Assembly (NCBI RefSeq): GCF_905220365.1
Contig: NC_061130.1
Span: 12,531,501 to 12,595,500, forward strand
Direction: 5' to 3'
DNA length: 64,000 nt
DNA from: Vanessa cardui
Taxonomy: Eukaryota > Arthropoda > Insecta > Lepidoptera > Nymphalidae
In this document: positions 51,701-57,152 of the stretch, one piece after another
How the letters are laid out: each line of letters begins with the position of its first letter
Position numbering within the stretch: the first letter of the stretch is position 1
The notes under the pieces: generated by a model
The model's input: the letters and a program-made list of their open reading frames with translations, nothing else
What the model was told of the DNA's origin: nothing
The model's database searches: none
Made by a program: the position numbers and the translations under genes

Positions 51701-54700
51701 TTACGGCCTGTGCACGACAAAGAAATCTATATTTTCTTAGCTGCACCGCAAGGTAGACATACGAGGCCTATAAGACCTCGCTCTGCATTGAACGTGTTAA
51801 GATGGCTCATGTTTATTCATTTAGATCCAAACTATAACCAAAACCTCGAGTTAAAGATAAAATATAATACCCTTAATTGTGTTGATTATTGTTTTGTAAC
51901 TTGTGTATATAACTTAGTATTAACTAAGTTATTAATTATTATTATTATGTAAATAAATATTACGACTATCTATTTTTTTGTTACTTGAAAAGCCTTCAAG
52001 GTACGAGTATTTTTAATTGCTTTGTTACTTTTTTGTATTTTTTATCTCATTTTAAGTAAACTGAAAATTGTTATGAGAAATAATCTTAATCTTAATCTAA
52101 TATTGAAGACCGTATTAACTTCAAGTTATATAAAATAACATTATGCTATTCGGACTTTAATTAAATTAAAATCGAATAAACTTTAAGTAATATCTTACAA
52201 GTTTAATTAAACGTAATGTGGATTTATATTTGCCGTCTTATCACGTGTAACCTTCGCAAATTTAACGCTCGGTACGCTTGAGGCGTGACAAATGCTTAGG
52301 ATTCCGCAAACAATTTATATTTTAACGTAATTATGTCATTATACTTGAAATTTTATTACTCAGATTCATCTTTCCCAGTGGACACTTTGGGCAAATTCCC
52401 AGGACTCTGCGATCGATACCAGATCAAATAAAAAGATCTATATATATATTTTTATCTAAATAAAAACTTTTCCAATACATCCGACCAATAAAGACCAGTA
52501 ACTTGGTACTGTCAACCTGGTAATGTCAATAAAGCATTATTTATTCGCAAATTAAAGAACAGTAAAAGTTTATTGGTCTATTCTAACAAATTAGTGTTAT
52601 AGGCGCCCCGTTTTCCAGATATTAAATGCCCAGGGCCTCCAATAGGTTATAGACCGCCCCTGTGTTAGTCTGTCTGGGTGGGTATCATCTATTCAACACA
52701 CAGTTTACCGACGACACTTAATGTTGTTGTTTTCTGGGTTGAAGGAGTGAAACAGTGTTACATGCAGCGTTGTTCCCGAGATTGGTAACGCTTTAATACT
52801 GTAAGAAATATAAACTATCGCTGACAGCACTAATATCAATTAATTATTTTTCTTCCGCCTACCAACTTAATTTTTTTTTTTTAAATACTACAAAAATACT
52901 AATATATTCCCTTATGTTTTATCGTTTAATATGTGCGATGATTTTGTCAAATATGTATATTATTTTCGAGCGTTTCCGTGTACACATATGATTATATGTG
53001 TATACAGATATCCGATATCCTTTCGGCACCAACAGTAATTTCATTGTATAAATGTTAGGCAGTGTAATAAAAAAAATACCGATCATCTTTGACTTCTTAT
53101 AGTGTCTATGGTCGTAATTGCCTATTTGCTTGTTGCCTTCTTTATAAATAAATAAATATGAGACAACATCACATACATTACTCTGATCCCAATGTAAGTA
53201 GCTATAGCACTTGTGTTATGGAAAATCAGAGGTAACGACGGTACCACAAACACCCAGACCCAAAACAACATAGAAAACTATTGATAACCTACATCGACTC
53301 AGCCGGGAATCGAACCCAGGACCTCGGAGTGGCGTACCCTGAAAACCGGTGTACACACCACTTGACCACGGAGGTCGTCAAAGGAGTCAAAGGAGGTTCT
53401 TAAAATAGACAAATAAATTAAAAAAGTATATATGTCAAATCTGTTCATAATACCAAGGAAATTCTATACTAAGCTCTAAGAACTAAATCATTGATATTAA
53501 TAATGAATTGTTTGTGCAGCGTGAAGCTAGCGACTGGGAAAAGGTTACGATAAAGGCTGTTACGAATACAGCAAATGGACGATACACGTGCGAAGTGTCC
53601 GCAGATGCACCCTCGTTCATAACATCTCAAATGCAGGGAATGATGTACGTAGTCGGTAAGTGCTTTACCATAATAGATATACAATGCATTAGTAACAAAT
53701 TTAGTAATCATTGCTGCTATTGCATATGCTTGTATTGCTAACAAATCTTTACACCTTTTTTGTCTATGTACAGTCGGGATAAGGAAAGATTTACCTTAAG
53801 ATCGATTTTCGTGTGCTCAGTATGAACGATAGTCTGATTTACCTATCTAGATATTGCGTCGCGATAATTCGATGTTTAGATCCAAAAGGTGCTAAGAGTT
53901 TAAGACTTCATAAAGGAATGAATTTGAAAACTGATGAAGGTTTTCTTACTCTGACTGTACAAGTTTTATTTAAACTTAGAATATATTTATGAAATTAATA
54001 AATATAACAGTAAGCGCTGTAATATGGTTATTATTCAATATGACTAGGGTAATCCCTATTACATTCTTACGTTATAAAACAAAAGGCATTCTGTATTCGC
54101 TTTCGTCGCTTCACTATATTATTCAGCGCGCTCCATGTGCCTTTTGTTTTATAATCTGAGCTTACATTGCTTATAATAGCTGTCATAAAGAACACAAATG
54201 GTATAAACATTTTTACATCAGATTGTTAATTCTGCTTAAGATATGATATCAAAATTATGACAATCATGATAACAAATAGGAACTGAAATTTGAATGATTC
54301 TTGATTGATTTTATATTTAAAGAGCTTTCCAACGCCTCCAAAGTCAATCCTTATATTTTCGTCGTTCACAAGAATTATTCTTGAATATATTATAATATGC
54401 GCTTTACGATATCCTTGTGTTTTATACGTACCTTGTAATTTTACGGTCGGATTTAAAGGCCCTGGGGAAACAAAGAATTAATTAAATTAGCAATAAATAG
54501 AAAAATGTGTTCTAAACATTTGTACTTATTAAGAAACTAATGAATTTATTATACATAATAATTATATTAATCAAACTACTTTTAAAGGAAATCTGTCAAT
54601 AGTACAATACACCAAACAAATTGTATTTCACCTTATCTACAAATATACTTTGTTAAATGTGTTTTCTTAAAAATTGGGATGTTTATTGTTTAAGAATTAT

Positions 54701-55423
54701 CTATTGCGCCGTGAAGGCTTCGGATCTCCTTAATCCAGCTCTAGCCCAAATCAAATTGCTTAAGATTTCGATATCAATATAATTAGATCAATCCTACACT
54801 ATCCATTTTTATTTTGTTACCCATACTGTACAAATACTGCTGCAAATTCAGTCGCGTAACGCAGCCATAACGAACTATCGTTCGTTATGCCATACAGGCA
54901 CAGAATTATTATTTAAGCGATTATTTGCCCACAGTCAACAAATAAAAAGTCTATAAGCGCTTTTTACGAATAGCATATTTTAAAATTTTAACTTCCCTGC
55001 AAATGCTTAAATCACGTGAGTTTTTAAAAATAAGTAATTTCTATTACTTTATTAGATATATGTAATATCATGATGATATATGTATATATGTAATACATAT
55101 TTAACGAGTAGTCAACACATAGAAATTGAATAAATAAAAAATTAAGTTAGCCGCATGTAATATTTTAATTTAAATTTAAATAATCGAATACCACCAATTA
55201 AAAGAGGCAAATTCTAGACGTACTAATAAAAGAAAGAGACAAAAAATATATTAAAGTATATATATACTTAATCATGATTTTGTTCACAGATTTACCTCAA
55301 GATTATCCCGAGTTGAATGGACTTAAAAATTATTACAAACCCGGTATGAAACTGAAGGTGGAATGCATCAGCCGCAACTCGCTGCCGCCAGCTAACATAT
55401 CGTTCTTCGTCAACGATGAGAGA
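10793..55423 (+). CDS. beat: beaten-path (beat) family Ig-domain protein, first four coding exons (partial gene)
   Basis: Beat proteins are secreted or membrane-linked immunoglobulin-superfamily proteins. In Drosophila they bind Side-family receptors and steer motor axons. Four exons join in frame at GT/AG sites: 10793-10856, 46139-46344, 53520-53655 and 55290-55423 (64, 206, 136 and 134 nt; phases 1, 0, 1, 0), giving 180 codons. Exon 1 encodes a hydrophobic signal peptide. Exons 2-3 make Ig domain 1, with B-strand Cys in VIKCMYD, C-strand Trp in VKWYRGDREF, the family hallmark FPIRGIEVD, and F-strand GRYTCEVSADAPSF. Exon 4 begins Ig domain 2 (KLKVECISRNSLPPANISF). The rest of Ig2 and the C-terminus are not seen before 64000, so the gene runs out of the window or past the recombinase gene. 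The family is clear; the paralogue number is not. Intron 1 is 35.3 kb and loaded with transposons. An extra Cys (REFCRY) lies where the family usually has Tyr or Phe. Confidence 0.88.
11150..11345 (+). repeat. unnamed dispersed repeat, same family as 4618
   Basis: CCCTTAGGGACGGAGTTTCG, AAAGCGGATGTATATACCCA and GAGTGGTATTTCGTTTTATA match the order at 4670-4800. Confidence 0.6.
11346..13324. other. no gene seen (beat intron 1)
   Basis: AT-rich; GGTGGT-type simple sequence at 12630-12672 and the short family B end at 12745. Confidence 0.55.
12745..12808 (+). mobile_element. family B repeat, last 60 bp
   Basis: AATGGGCTGTGGTGACCACA and the following ACCATCA fit the family's 3' end. Confidence 0.5.
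13331..14420 (+). pseudogene. reverse transcriptase remnant of the Jockey/CR1-type element
   Basis: It covers only the RT palm onward; fingers and endonuclease are absent. The FADD catalytic motif is at about 13393. The frame is broken near 13700-13741, near 13935 and again near 14075. The protein reading ends at TGA about 14420 after the gap. Confidence 0.65.
14179..14378. other. assembly gap of 200 N
   Basis: Exactly 200 N, a default spacer length. Both edges carry TATACAAT, so true flanks may overlap; see findings. Confidence 0.95.
14641..15925. other. no gene seen (beat intron 1)
   Basis: AT-rich sequence without readable frames. Confidence 0.6.
15926..16222 (+). mobile_element. family A SINE, full length
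   Basis: AGCTGAGATGGCCCAGTGGT head, GCGGGTTCAAAACC B box, CCCGCATTGGAACAGCGTGG body and CAGTGGGAAATTTACAGGCT end. Confidence 0.85.
16285..16415 (-). repeat. unnamed dispersed repeat, same family as 4618
   Basis: The reverse of the AAAGTAGCCTATG / ACCAAATTTCATC part, directly after a family A SINE. Confidence 0.5.
17705..17830 (-). repeat. Jockey/CR1-type 3' tail, degraded
   Basis: Reverse copy starting AATCAAATCAAATTAAAATG with CAGGAACCTCAGTAGTTA at its far end. Confidence 0.5.
17858..17906. repeat. perfect 22-bp hairpin with 5-nt loop
   Basis: Arms 17858-17879 and 17885-17906 are exact reverse complements around ATGCA. Confidence 0.95.
19917..20312 (+). CDS. unassigned 131-codon ORF without ATG start
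   Basis: An open frame runs from 19899 to TAA at 20310-20312. It has no ATG before residue 80, so it is a 5'-truncated gene, an exon or a pseudogene. The wording is protein-like, not random: WYTAENARYVNIPTKADWTP, PPVYFIVLPGEFDVLDVAYG. The base composition is richer in GC than the flanks. The Y-x-I-V-L-P-G motif and the beta-rich look recall the C-terminal sandwich of polysaccharide lyase family 8 and the distantly related baculovirus/bracovirus ODV-E66 proteins; this is a guess from pattern only, not a match I can confirm. It lies in intron 1 of the beat-family gene, on its strand, flanked by AT-rich DNA. Confidence 0.35.
   Translation: MIIFRTKGGTVIKEKFPSEHRVLSYKSLIQTGSNSDFIWFVFGLNVWYTAENARYVNIPTKADWTPLNFVSKFRNVRFVMTGNAPPVYFIVLPGEFDVLDVAYGVCQPLFSVNHEKLNNVTIKNGFFLLVL
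20313..22479. other. no gene seen (beat intron 1)
   Basis: The reverse Jockey/CR1 fragment at 20998-21320 is the only recognised piece; a GC-richer stretch at 20395-20460 follows the orphan ORF. Confidence 0.55.
20998..21320 (-). repeat. Jockey/CR1-type 3' fragment, longer copy
   Basis: Reverse of the tail plus upstream part matching 8041-8260. Confidence 0.78.
22480..22760 (+). repeat. unnamed dispersed repeat D, copy 1
   Basis: Similar in order to 42925-43200: AAATTGCAATCAA, CCTCTTT, ATCGTCCCATAATCACTGAG, AAAAATCGGCT. Confidence 0.55.
23150..23725 (+). repeat. unnamed dispersed repeat E, copy 1
   Basis: Contains GACGTCACAATATTTTTTGA, CCGCCATCTTGGGTATGGCC and GACGTCACGCACATTAACCG; shares block order with 49735-50030. 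The end resembles the TAAAGATCTGAGCATACATA / GACAGACAG end of old non-LTR repeats. Confidence 0.55.
24027..24040 (+). repeat. target-site duplication, left copy
   Basis: GGCTAAACCACGGG lies directly before the R1-clade element and is identical to 28104-28117. Confidence 0.85.
24334..26211 (+). CDS. ORF1 (Gag-like nucleic-acid-binding protein) of the R1-clade retrotransposon
   Basis: This is an intact frame of 625 residues from the ATG at 24334 (MEVDTELSSD); a longer reading would need an unlikely TTG start. ORF1 proteins of this clade bind their own RNA and form the ribonucleoprotein that returns to DNA. Order of parts: an acidic, phospho-site-rich N-terminus; a Lys/Arg-rich segment; a heptad-like coiled coil around residues 165-200; a Pro/Ala-rich linker; a conserved central domain ending DDSVTKDKIIAAVAREGNC; then three Cys/His knuckles at about residues 531-593 (CYKCMGLGHTRILC, CFRCGVNGHKSAEC and a third CAVC-type). 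The TGA stop overlaps the ORF2 ATG. It is the only undamaged coding frame of this element. Confidence 0.85.
   Translation: MEVDTELSSDALIRRKRPYEGFTIFNSDSDTETETRIAAKSKPALRGKTIKGRGSGLARAKAELKAKASEAREEAFERSLRSRAFRKEPPQNVFDSEESSFSDVQTKDPAKMGAEELRAQSGRSAALILEVAQKSSNLKGGFGKKLRESAAALQAIVDALASRTEAEETQKLRTDNGRLRKEVDSLKAEVKAHRRDFAEIRSKVAVVNEASTSSTQDARMVDSIKASIISTIGVMLNARFAELEERLPPAKIQRPPLAADKRREAAQQIAVSQAQAVHSAPPLNSAPLDKRVSPAAPPTPVAGCSNAVSETTPSQVVQGMSWSTVVKKGKKGKQPSAGTIATEAHTVPKAPQAVKPKLTAPRTAAVVVTLQPEAEQKGVTYAQVLERAEQGIKLQELGINGGLKVRRSATGARVLELPRAQSDQADKLADKLRTVLDGVASVVHPVRKVDIKETGLDDSVTKDKIIAAVAREGNCPTEVVRCGEITRGPGYMGMVRVTCPVAAAKKLSDAGRLLVGWSSARVYVLEQRPLRCYKCMGLGHTRILCPFSADRGSLCFRCGVNGHKSAECTGKLRCAVCADAGKPSGHVMGSKECNTPITKGKAVLTTQTNNNVGQRQAEEEAAMST
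26208..27811 (+). pseudogene. ORF2 remnant (endonuclease start fused to reverse transcriptase) of the R1-clade retrotransposon
   Basis: The ATG at 26208 overlaps the ORF1 stop (ATGA). The first 62 or so residues match the start of the APE-type endonuclease (FLQTNLNHC, VACEPYYVPP), then the reading jumps at about 26395 into the RT (IREALRYHGVP, GCGVPQGSILGP). Most of the endonuclease and the RT N-terminus, some hundreds of residues, are missing. A one-base shift near the G-run at 26628 moves the frame; the rest runs to TAG at 27809. The catalytic YADD is YAYD. The C-terminal knuckle CHECGAPVDTAYHTLYEC is intact. The product could not work as an endonuclease or polymerase. Confidence 0.82.
28104..28117 (+). 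repeat. target-site duplication, right copy
   Basis: GGCTAAACCACGGG directly follows the poly(A) tail and is identical to 24027-24040. Confidence 0.85.
28118..28660. other. no gene seen
   Basis: A GCCGGC-rich patch (GCCGGTGCCGGCAATATGCC) at 28294-28313 stands out in AT-rich DNA; nothing else. Confidence 0.6.
28661..29303 (-). mobile_element. RTE-type non-LTR retrotransposon, 3' fragment with RT C-terminus
   Basis: The - strand carries an open frame of 210 residues (29303-28671) matching the region after the RT fingers and palm in RTE-type elements: YVYLGQTLRLGRNNLEDEV, PVMTYGAETWTLT, KLKWQWAGHICRRTDNRW, VGRPQARWSDDIRK and a C-terminal W-rich end. The 3' end has a short ATG/ATC-type repeat (28661-28673), typical for the group. 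The endonuclease and RT catalytic parts are missing, so it is a 5'-truncated copy. The open frame suggests moderate age. It sits between the R1-clade element and its decayed relative. Confidence 0.78.
29600..30030 (-). pseudogene. decayed ORF1 fragment of a related R1-clade retrotransposon
   Basis: On the - strand 29735-29990 reads GLKLQALGISAGYKV, then RARVLWLPKTQSTQAEKLAE, VVLDGV and FVTKDKIIAAVYREG. This matches the central ORF1 domain of the element at 24041 (IKLQELGINGGLKV, VTKDKIIAAVAREG) with many substitutions. Further downstream on that strand, YIGMVRVT and RVYVLE match the same protein before the zinc knuckles, with a small internal deletion and frame breaks. No target-site duplication or tail was found. 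It is an older, separate insertion in the opposite orientation. Confidence 0.7.
30370..30512 (-). mobile_element. family B repeat, 5' half
   Basis: The reverse of CCGGTGGTAGGGCTTTATGC and AAGCCCGCCTGGGTG, then degraded. Confidence 0.65.
31614..31649. repeat. 36-bp palindrome with one mismatched pair
   Basis: TCATGACCTTTCT and its reverse complement flank an A/T core; only 31627/31636 fail to pair. Confidence 0.9.
31725..31805 (-). mobile_element. family B repeat, middle part
   Basis: TCCCTTGTGCCCGTAGTTAC and GACTCACTCACCCTTCAAAC are the reverse of the family middle. Confidence 0.65.
31890..31975 (+). repeat. Jockey/CR1-type 3' region fragment without tail
   Basis: AATGCCTGTTCACTTCCAAG and the preceding ATTTTATAGATGATAAAAAA match the upstream part of the copy at 21080-21250. 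Confidence 0.5.
32115..32138 (+). repeat. AAT microsatellite
   Basis: About eight AAT units. Confidence 0.9.
32400..32566 (+). repeat. Jockey/CR1-type 3' tail fragment
   Basis: GCCGGTTCTTCTCGGTAGAT through TTGAATAAAGTTAATTTTGA. Confidence 0.8.
33222..33280 (+). repeat. Jockey/CR1-type 3' tail, last 60 bp
   Basis: GGTTCAAAAGTACTTGTAAA and ATGAATAAATTATA. Confidence 0.55.
33975..34440 (+). repeat. 5' long terminal repeat
   Basis: Identical to 39645-40110 apart from AA versus GG in GGAAAGACAC (34023-34024). It contains AATAAAG near its 3' end, a likely polyadenylation signal. It starts TAAAATCGG and ends GTTTTTATTA. Confidence 0.9.
34585..35056 (+). repeat. six tandem 77-80 bp repeats in the leader of the LTR element, each with a hairpin
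   Basis: Six copies of a unit with GAGCTTTGCCAGGGCTACTC start their hairpins at 34611, 34688, 34767, 34846, 34925 and 35005. Each 31-nt core pairs GAGCTT with AAGCTC and CCAG with CTGG around a 9-nt loop, with a 2-nt bulge. Between cores lie T-runs and AATATATGTATCG. A seventh diverged core of the same length is at 35118-35148. The array sits between the 5' LTR and gag, where packaging or translation signals usually lie. Confidence 0.92.
35246..37149 (+). pseudogene. gag-protease region of the LTR element, broken
   Basis: A short basic/Ser-rich lead (35246-35446) is continued in another frame (35433-35555, Ser and Lys/Arg-rich), then the gag domain in a third frame (from 35557: IKDWLYKINE, ALPRLTGTAKKWYDGL). 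A TAG at 35830-35832 interrupts it. After the stop come two zinc knuckles (CFNCGENGHAWMKC, CGKCRRIGHTAAQC) and an aspartic protease with active-site FIDFGSECSLIG, where family members usually have Thr or Ser between Asp and Gly, and the later LLGQN motif. Gag would form the particle and the protease would mature it; this copy could not make an unbroken product. Confidence 0.82.
37167..38540 (+). pseudogene. reverse transcriptase and RNase H region of the LTR element, N-terminally deleted
   Basis: The frame begins at the RT motif YPMPLIEDQID; the preceding 100 or so residues of the RT (fingers and primer-contact region) are missing between 37149 and 37167. FSTLDLTSGYHQI keeps the first catalytic Asp, MPFGLCDAP is intact, but YxDD reads NMDD at 37425-37436. 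The connection and RNase H follow (RQFIGLASFFRRFV, LTELHTNAS with Asn in place of the first Asp, SFELETLAV, MTDC). It ends in a frame shift at an A-run near 38528. The polymerase and RNase H would be inactive. Confidence 0.85.
38500..39678 (+). pseudogene. integrase region of the LTR element
   Basis: After the frame shift at 38528, the zinc-binding part (with CIPC), the core with D, D, E in YIDHLGP, ISDRGTS and RQIERYNR (35 residues between the second Asp and Glu) and a GPY-type C-terminal module (PRYSGPYRVSKVLENDRYEV) are all legible. No stop occurs before TAG at 39676-39678. The core keeps its catalytic triad, so it is the best-preserved pol part, but it lacks its own start because it normally forms part of a polyprotein. 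Confidence 0.85.
39645..40110 (+). repeat. 3' long terminal repeat
   Basis: The second copy of the 466-bp repeat. The integrase frame ends at TAG 39676-39678, inside the repeat. A purine run (GGGGAGA) at 39691-39697 is the only tract resembling a polypurine tract, and lies inside the repeat rather than before it. Confidence 0.9.
40668..40745 (+). repeat. Jockey/CR1-type 3' tail, variant as at 14540-14630
   Basis: TTTCCGAACCGATGGTAG and CTCCTCTATATTGAATAAAT follow the variant tail of the element at 13325. Confidence 0.55.
41584..41887 (+). mobile_element. family A SINE, near full length
   Basis: GGGTTCAAACCCAGGCAAGC B box, full body, and a (GTT)n tail at 41871-41883. Confidence 0.85.
42925..43200 (+). 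repeat. unnamed dispersed repeat D, copy 2
   Basis: TAAATTGCAATCAAGGAACC, CTATCGTCCTATAATCACGG and AAAAATCAGCTTTCAC parallel 22600-22710. Confidence 0.55.
44650..44715 (+). mobile_element. family A SINE, degraded 3' part
   Basis: CATTGGAACAGCATGATGGA matches the conserved body segment; the rest is degraded. Confidence 0.45.
45092..45282 (+). mobile_element. family A SINE, 3' truncated
   Basis: Head and first body part match 41584-41775; the match stops at CACATGTGTATT. Confidence 0.8.
45542..45749 (-). mobile_element. family A SINE, 5' truncated
   Basis: The reverse of the body and tail. It runs into an AC/AT microsatellite (45749-45781), and is followed at 45788-45842 by a short forward 3' end of the same family. 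Confidence 0.8.
45749..45781 (+). repeat. AC/AT microsatellite
   Basis: (CA)n passing into (TA)n directly after the SINE at 45542. Confidence 0.9.
45788..45842 (+). mobile_element. family A SINE, 3' end only
   Basis: GAGGAGACCTTATCCCAGCG and GGGAAATTTACAGGCTGTTA match the family end. Confidence 0.6.
46020..46095 (-). mobile_element. family B repeat, middle part, just before beat exon 2
   Basis: ATAGTTACACTGGCTTGCTC and CCTTCAAACCGGAACACG; it ends about 45 bp before the acceptor of exon 2. Confidence 0.6.
46139..46344 (+). CDS. beat: beat-family gene exon 2 (first half of Ig domain 1)
   Basis: The acceptor is TTTGTTTTAG at 46138 and the donor GTAAGT at 46345. It encodes the N-terminal half of the first Ig domain: a run-in with VYMVIPEAVERGKTAVIKC, the C-strand Trp motif KWYRGDREF, and PPLKVFPIRGIEVD, a conserved beat signature. 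It ends in phase 0 and joins directly to the exon at 53520 with no sign of a missing exon. Confidence 0.9.
46345..48077. other. beat intron 2, no further gene seen
   Basis: AT-rich; a short family B fragment at 47762. Confidence 0.55.
47762..47824 (-). mobile_element. family B repeat, 5' part
   Basis: TTTTGGCGGTAGAATAAATG and GATGGTAGGTACTAACAGGG are the reverse of the family 5' part. Confidence 0.6.
48078..48286 (-). mobile_element. family C SINE, lacking the A box
   Basis: The reverse copy from the A/T-rich tail to GGGAATCGAACCCGGGACCT. Confidence 0.78.
48627..48906 (-). mobile_element. RTE-type retrotransposon 3' fragment, degraded
   Basis: The sequence follows 28661-28940 on the same strand (for example the CGGTCTCCACTCTAGAAC segment) but has more substitutions and no open frame. 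Confidence 0.6.
49735..50030 (+). repeat. unnamed dispersed repeat E, copy 2
   Basis: GACGTCACATTATTTTTCAA, CACCATCTTGGGTAAACCGC and TACGTCACAAGGTTAATCGT. Confidence 0.55.
51134..51167 (+). repeat. 10-bp tandem repeat, three copies
   Basis: AGAAGAGCTT repeated three times with a partial fourth unit. Confidence 0.9.
51341..51580 (-). mobile_element. family A SINE, with internal deletion
   Basis: The reverse copy from ACATTTACAGCCTGTAAG to the TTGAACCC B box; the tRNA-like A box is lost. Confidence 0.78.
52660..52872 (+). mobile_element. family B repeat, degraded
   Basis: GTCTGTCTGGGTGGGTATCA start and GGTTGAAGGAGTGAAACAGT middle fit the family with many changes. Confidence 0.6.
53141..53380 (-). 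mobile_element. family C SINE, full length
   Basis: The reverse copy of 57153-57390 over its whole length, with B box reversed as GGGAATCGAACCC. It ends 140 bp before beat exon 3. Confidence 0.82.
53520..53655 (+). CDS. beat: beat-family gene exon 3 (second half of Ig domain 1)
   Basis: The acceptor is TTTGTGCAG at 53519 and the donor GGTAAGTG with GT at 53656. It encodes REASDWEKVTIKAV and then GRYTCEVSADAPSF, the F-strand Cys motif that is nearly invariant in beat proteins, then a short linker. It ends in phase 1, matching exon 4. Confidence 0.9.
53656..55289. other. beat intron 3
   Basis: 1634 bp, AT-rich, with the 83-bp inverted-repeat unit at 54072 and a small ATAACGAAC hairpin near 54868. 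Confidence 0.6.
54072..54154. repeat. 83-bp unit with perfect 17-bp terminal inverted repeats
   Basis: TTATAAAACAAAAGGCA at 54072-54088 and its exact reverse complement at 54138-54154 flank a 49-bp interior. Confidence 0.9.
55290..55423 (+). CDS. beat: beat-family gene exon 4 (start of Ig domain 2)
   Basis: The acceptor is TTGTTCACAG at 55289 and the donor AGA|GTATGT. It encodes LPQDYPELNGLKNYYKPGMK followed by VECISRNSLPPANISFFVND, matching the linker and first strands of the second beat Ig domain. Reading through the donor meets a stop at once, which supports the splice. The next exon should carry the remaining Ig2 strands; I searched by eye to 59440 and did not find it. Confidence 0.88.
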
Positions 55424-55488
55424 GTATGTTAACAACTATTTCTATGTTTCTATTACTAAATAAGTTAAGCCTGAATATATTTTCAACT

Positions 55489-55800
55489 AGCTGTGCCTGC
55501 AACTTCGTCCGCGTTTGAAATTAACAAAACAGTACTGTTCAGTTCGCAGATTTTGATATTAATTAATTCAGTATAAGGCAGCTTTTCTGATATTAAATCA
55601 TTGGTAGGAGGCACCCACGTGATAGCGGAGTGGTGGCATGCGCGAAGGCTACCTACGGTACTCGTCCGTCTTTGGAAATTGTAGCGTGACTTTATTCTTA
55701 TTATAAAAAAAGTTTTTCCTTATTACATTATCTATCTGCCAGTGAAGTTCCGTCTAAATCAGTTCAGCAAATCCATAGATTAGCCAGAACAAATAGACAA
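55489..55800 (+). repeat. dispersed repeat, degraded, same general type as 4618
   Basis: CTAGCTGTGCCTGCAACTTC head, and an AGTTCAGCAAATCCATAGAT / AAACAGACACAG end, the usual frame of this repeat type. Confidence 0.5.
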
Positions 55801-56173
55801 ACAGACACAGAAAAACAGACAAACAAAAATTGTCTAAAATGATATTTTGGTATATGTAAGATGTAAACATATATTTAGTAAAAAAACTACACACGCGCTC
55901 GAGTTTTTTGCGGGAAAATATAATTGGATTAAATAAGTAGAAATGTATTTGACATGTAAACAAGACACTCGTCCGCAAATGCTATTTAAGTTATTATACG
56001 ATAATGTTATAAATACGTTATTGAAATATGATTACTTATATCAAAAAGTAATCCCTATACTTATGTACCTACATACATATTTAGCAACGCTGGAGTATTG
56101 ATTAATTGTCTGTACCTAAGATCATTAGGGCTGTACAAAACCGTGAATATATTAAATATGATTAAAGATGAAA

Positions 56174-56379
56174 AGTCATACGCAAAAAGAAATTTTCAAT
56201 TTCCTTGAAGGTTTAATATAAATAATATATTATAAATATAAATAAATTATTGTATGTATCGAAATAAGCTTGATAGCTTGATAGCTTATTTCGATACATA
56301 CAATAATTTATTTATATTTATAATATATTATTTATATTAAACCTTCAAGGAAATTGAAAATTTCTTTTTGCGTATGACT
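56174..56379. repeat. perfect 97-bp inverted repeat with 12-bp spacer
   Basis: Arms 56174-56270 and 56283-56379 are exact reverse complements; the spacer is TGATAGCTTGAT. No mismatch was found over 97 bp. Confidence 0.95.
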
Positions 56380-56907
56380 AACGATAATATCGACATTGTT
56401 TTATTATACTTTTCACTTAAACTGACACTTGAAATGTGTAATAAAGATTAATTTTCAGTTTTTAGTACATAAAAGGGTTTTTTTAATGTACACTAATATT
56501 ATAAATGTGAAAGTATAGTTCAACAAAAATTAGATGTAGCATCGGAAAATGCAATGGAATGAAAATAAAACCGATTACTACCGATTTACACAACCAATAG
56601 AAAAAGCTCCCTATCGCGCCATTCGACGCTATTCGTCGCTATAGATTCTCGCGTCGCGTAGAGAAAGCAAGTGCAAGTAAATCGACGAGTCAAATTGACG
56701 AATATATTAGGTCATATGATATTACAAGTTATTACGTTTGTGCAAAGATCATATTCGCGTGAGAAATAAATATTGTATTTGGGATAGCGTACTCAATTCG
56801 GATGTAACCGGTTTTACGAATTTTGCCGATGCAACATCTAAGTTGTGTCGTACTATAACTGTTTAATGATGGTAACGGCGGAATGGGGGGTGCTAAGAAT
56901 CACCGGG
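56380..56907. other. no gene seen; probable old repeat
   Basis: A GC-richer block at 56590-56680 (ATCGCGCCATTCGACGCTAT) looks like interspersed repeat DNA; no match to other copies in the window. Confidence 0.4.
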
Positions 56908-57003
56908 TTTTTTGAGGAGCCGCAGAAAGACCACAGTGGCGTGACCACTTGGAGAGACCTATGTCCAGCAGTGGACAAAAACGGGCTGATGATGTGATGA
57001 CGT
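56908..57003 (+). mobile_element. RTE-type retrotransposon 3' end, short fragment
   Basis: GCAGAAAGACCACAGTGGCG and AGACCTATGTCCAGCAGTGG are the reverse complement of the 3' end seen at 28661-28740, ending in a GATGATG-type tail. Confidence 0.6.
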
Positions 57004-57152
57004 GATGTGAAATTAACTCTGCCTGGTCCCTGATTCTGTATGCCACATTTCGTAACGAGTCAAAATAAGTGACGTAATAACAAACTATGAAAAGCAAACG
57101 AAGCTAAGAAAGCTATAAGCTAAGAAACGAAGCCGGCGACAACTATTTATTT

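Larger units (their letters stand above)
50031..52659. other. beat intron 2, no further gene seen
   Basis: AT-rich; a SINE at 51341 and a small tandem repeat at 51134. The 84-codon frame at 51698 has no recognisable features. Confidence 0.5.

Noticed and set aside
51698..51952. An 84-codon ORF
   Set aside because: No motif, a hydrophobic AT-driven tail and no splice context; likely chance.
54866..54892. A small hairpin (ATAACGAAC / GTTCGTTAT)
   Set aside because: A nine-base stem is expected by chance in a window this size; no supporting context.
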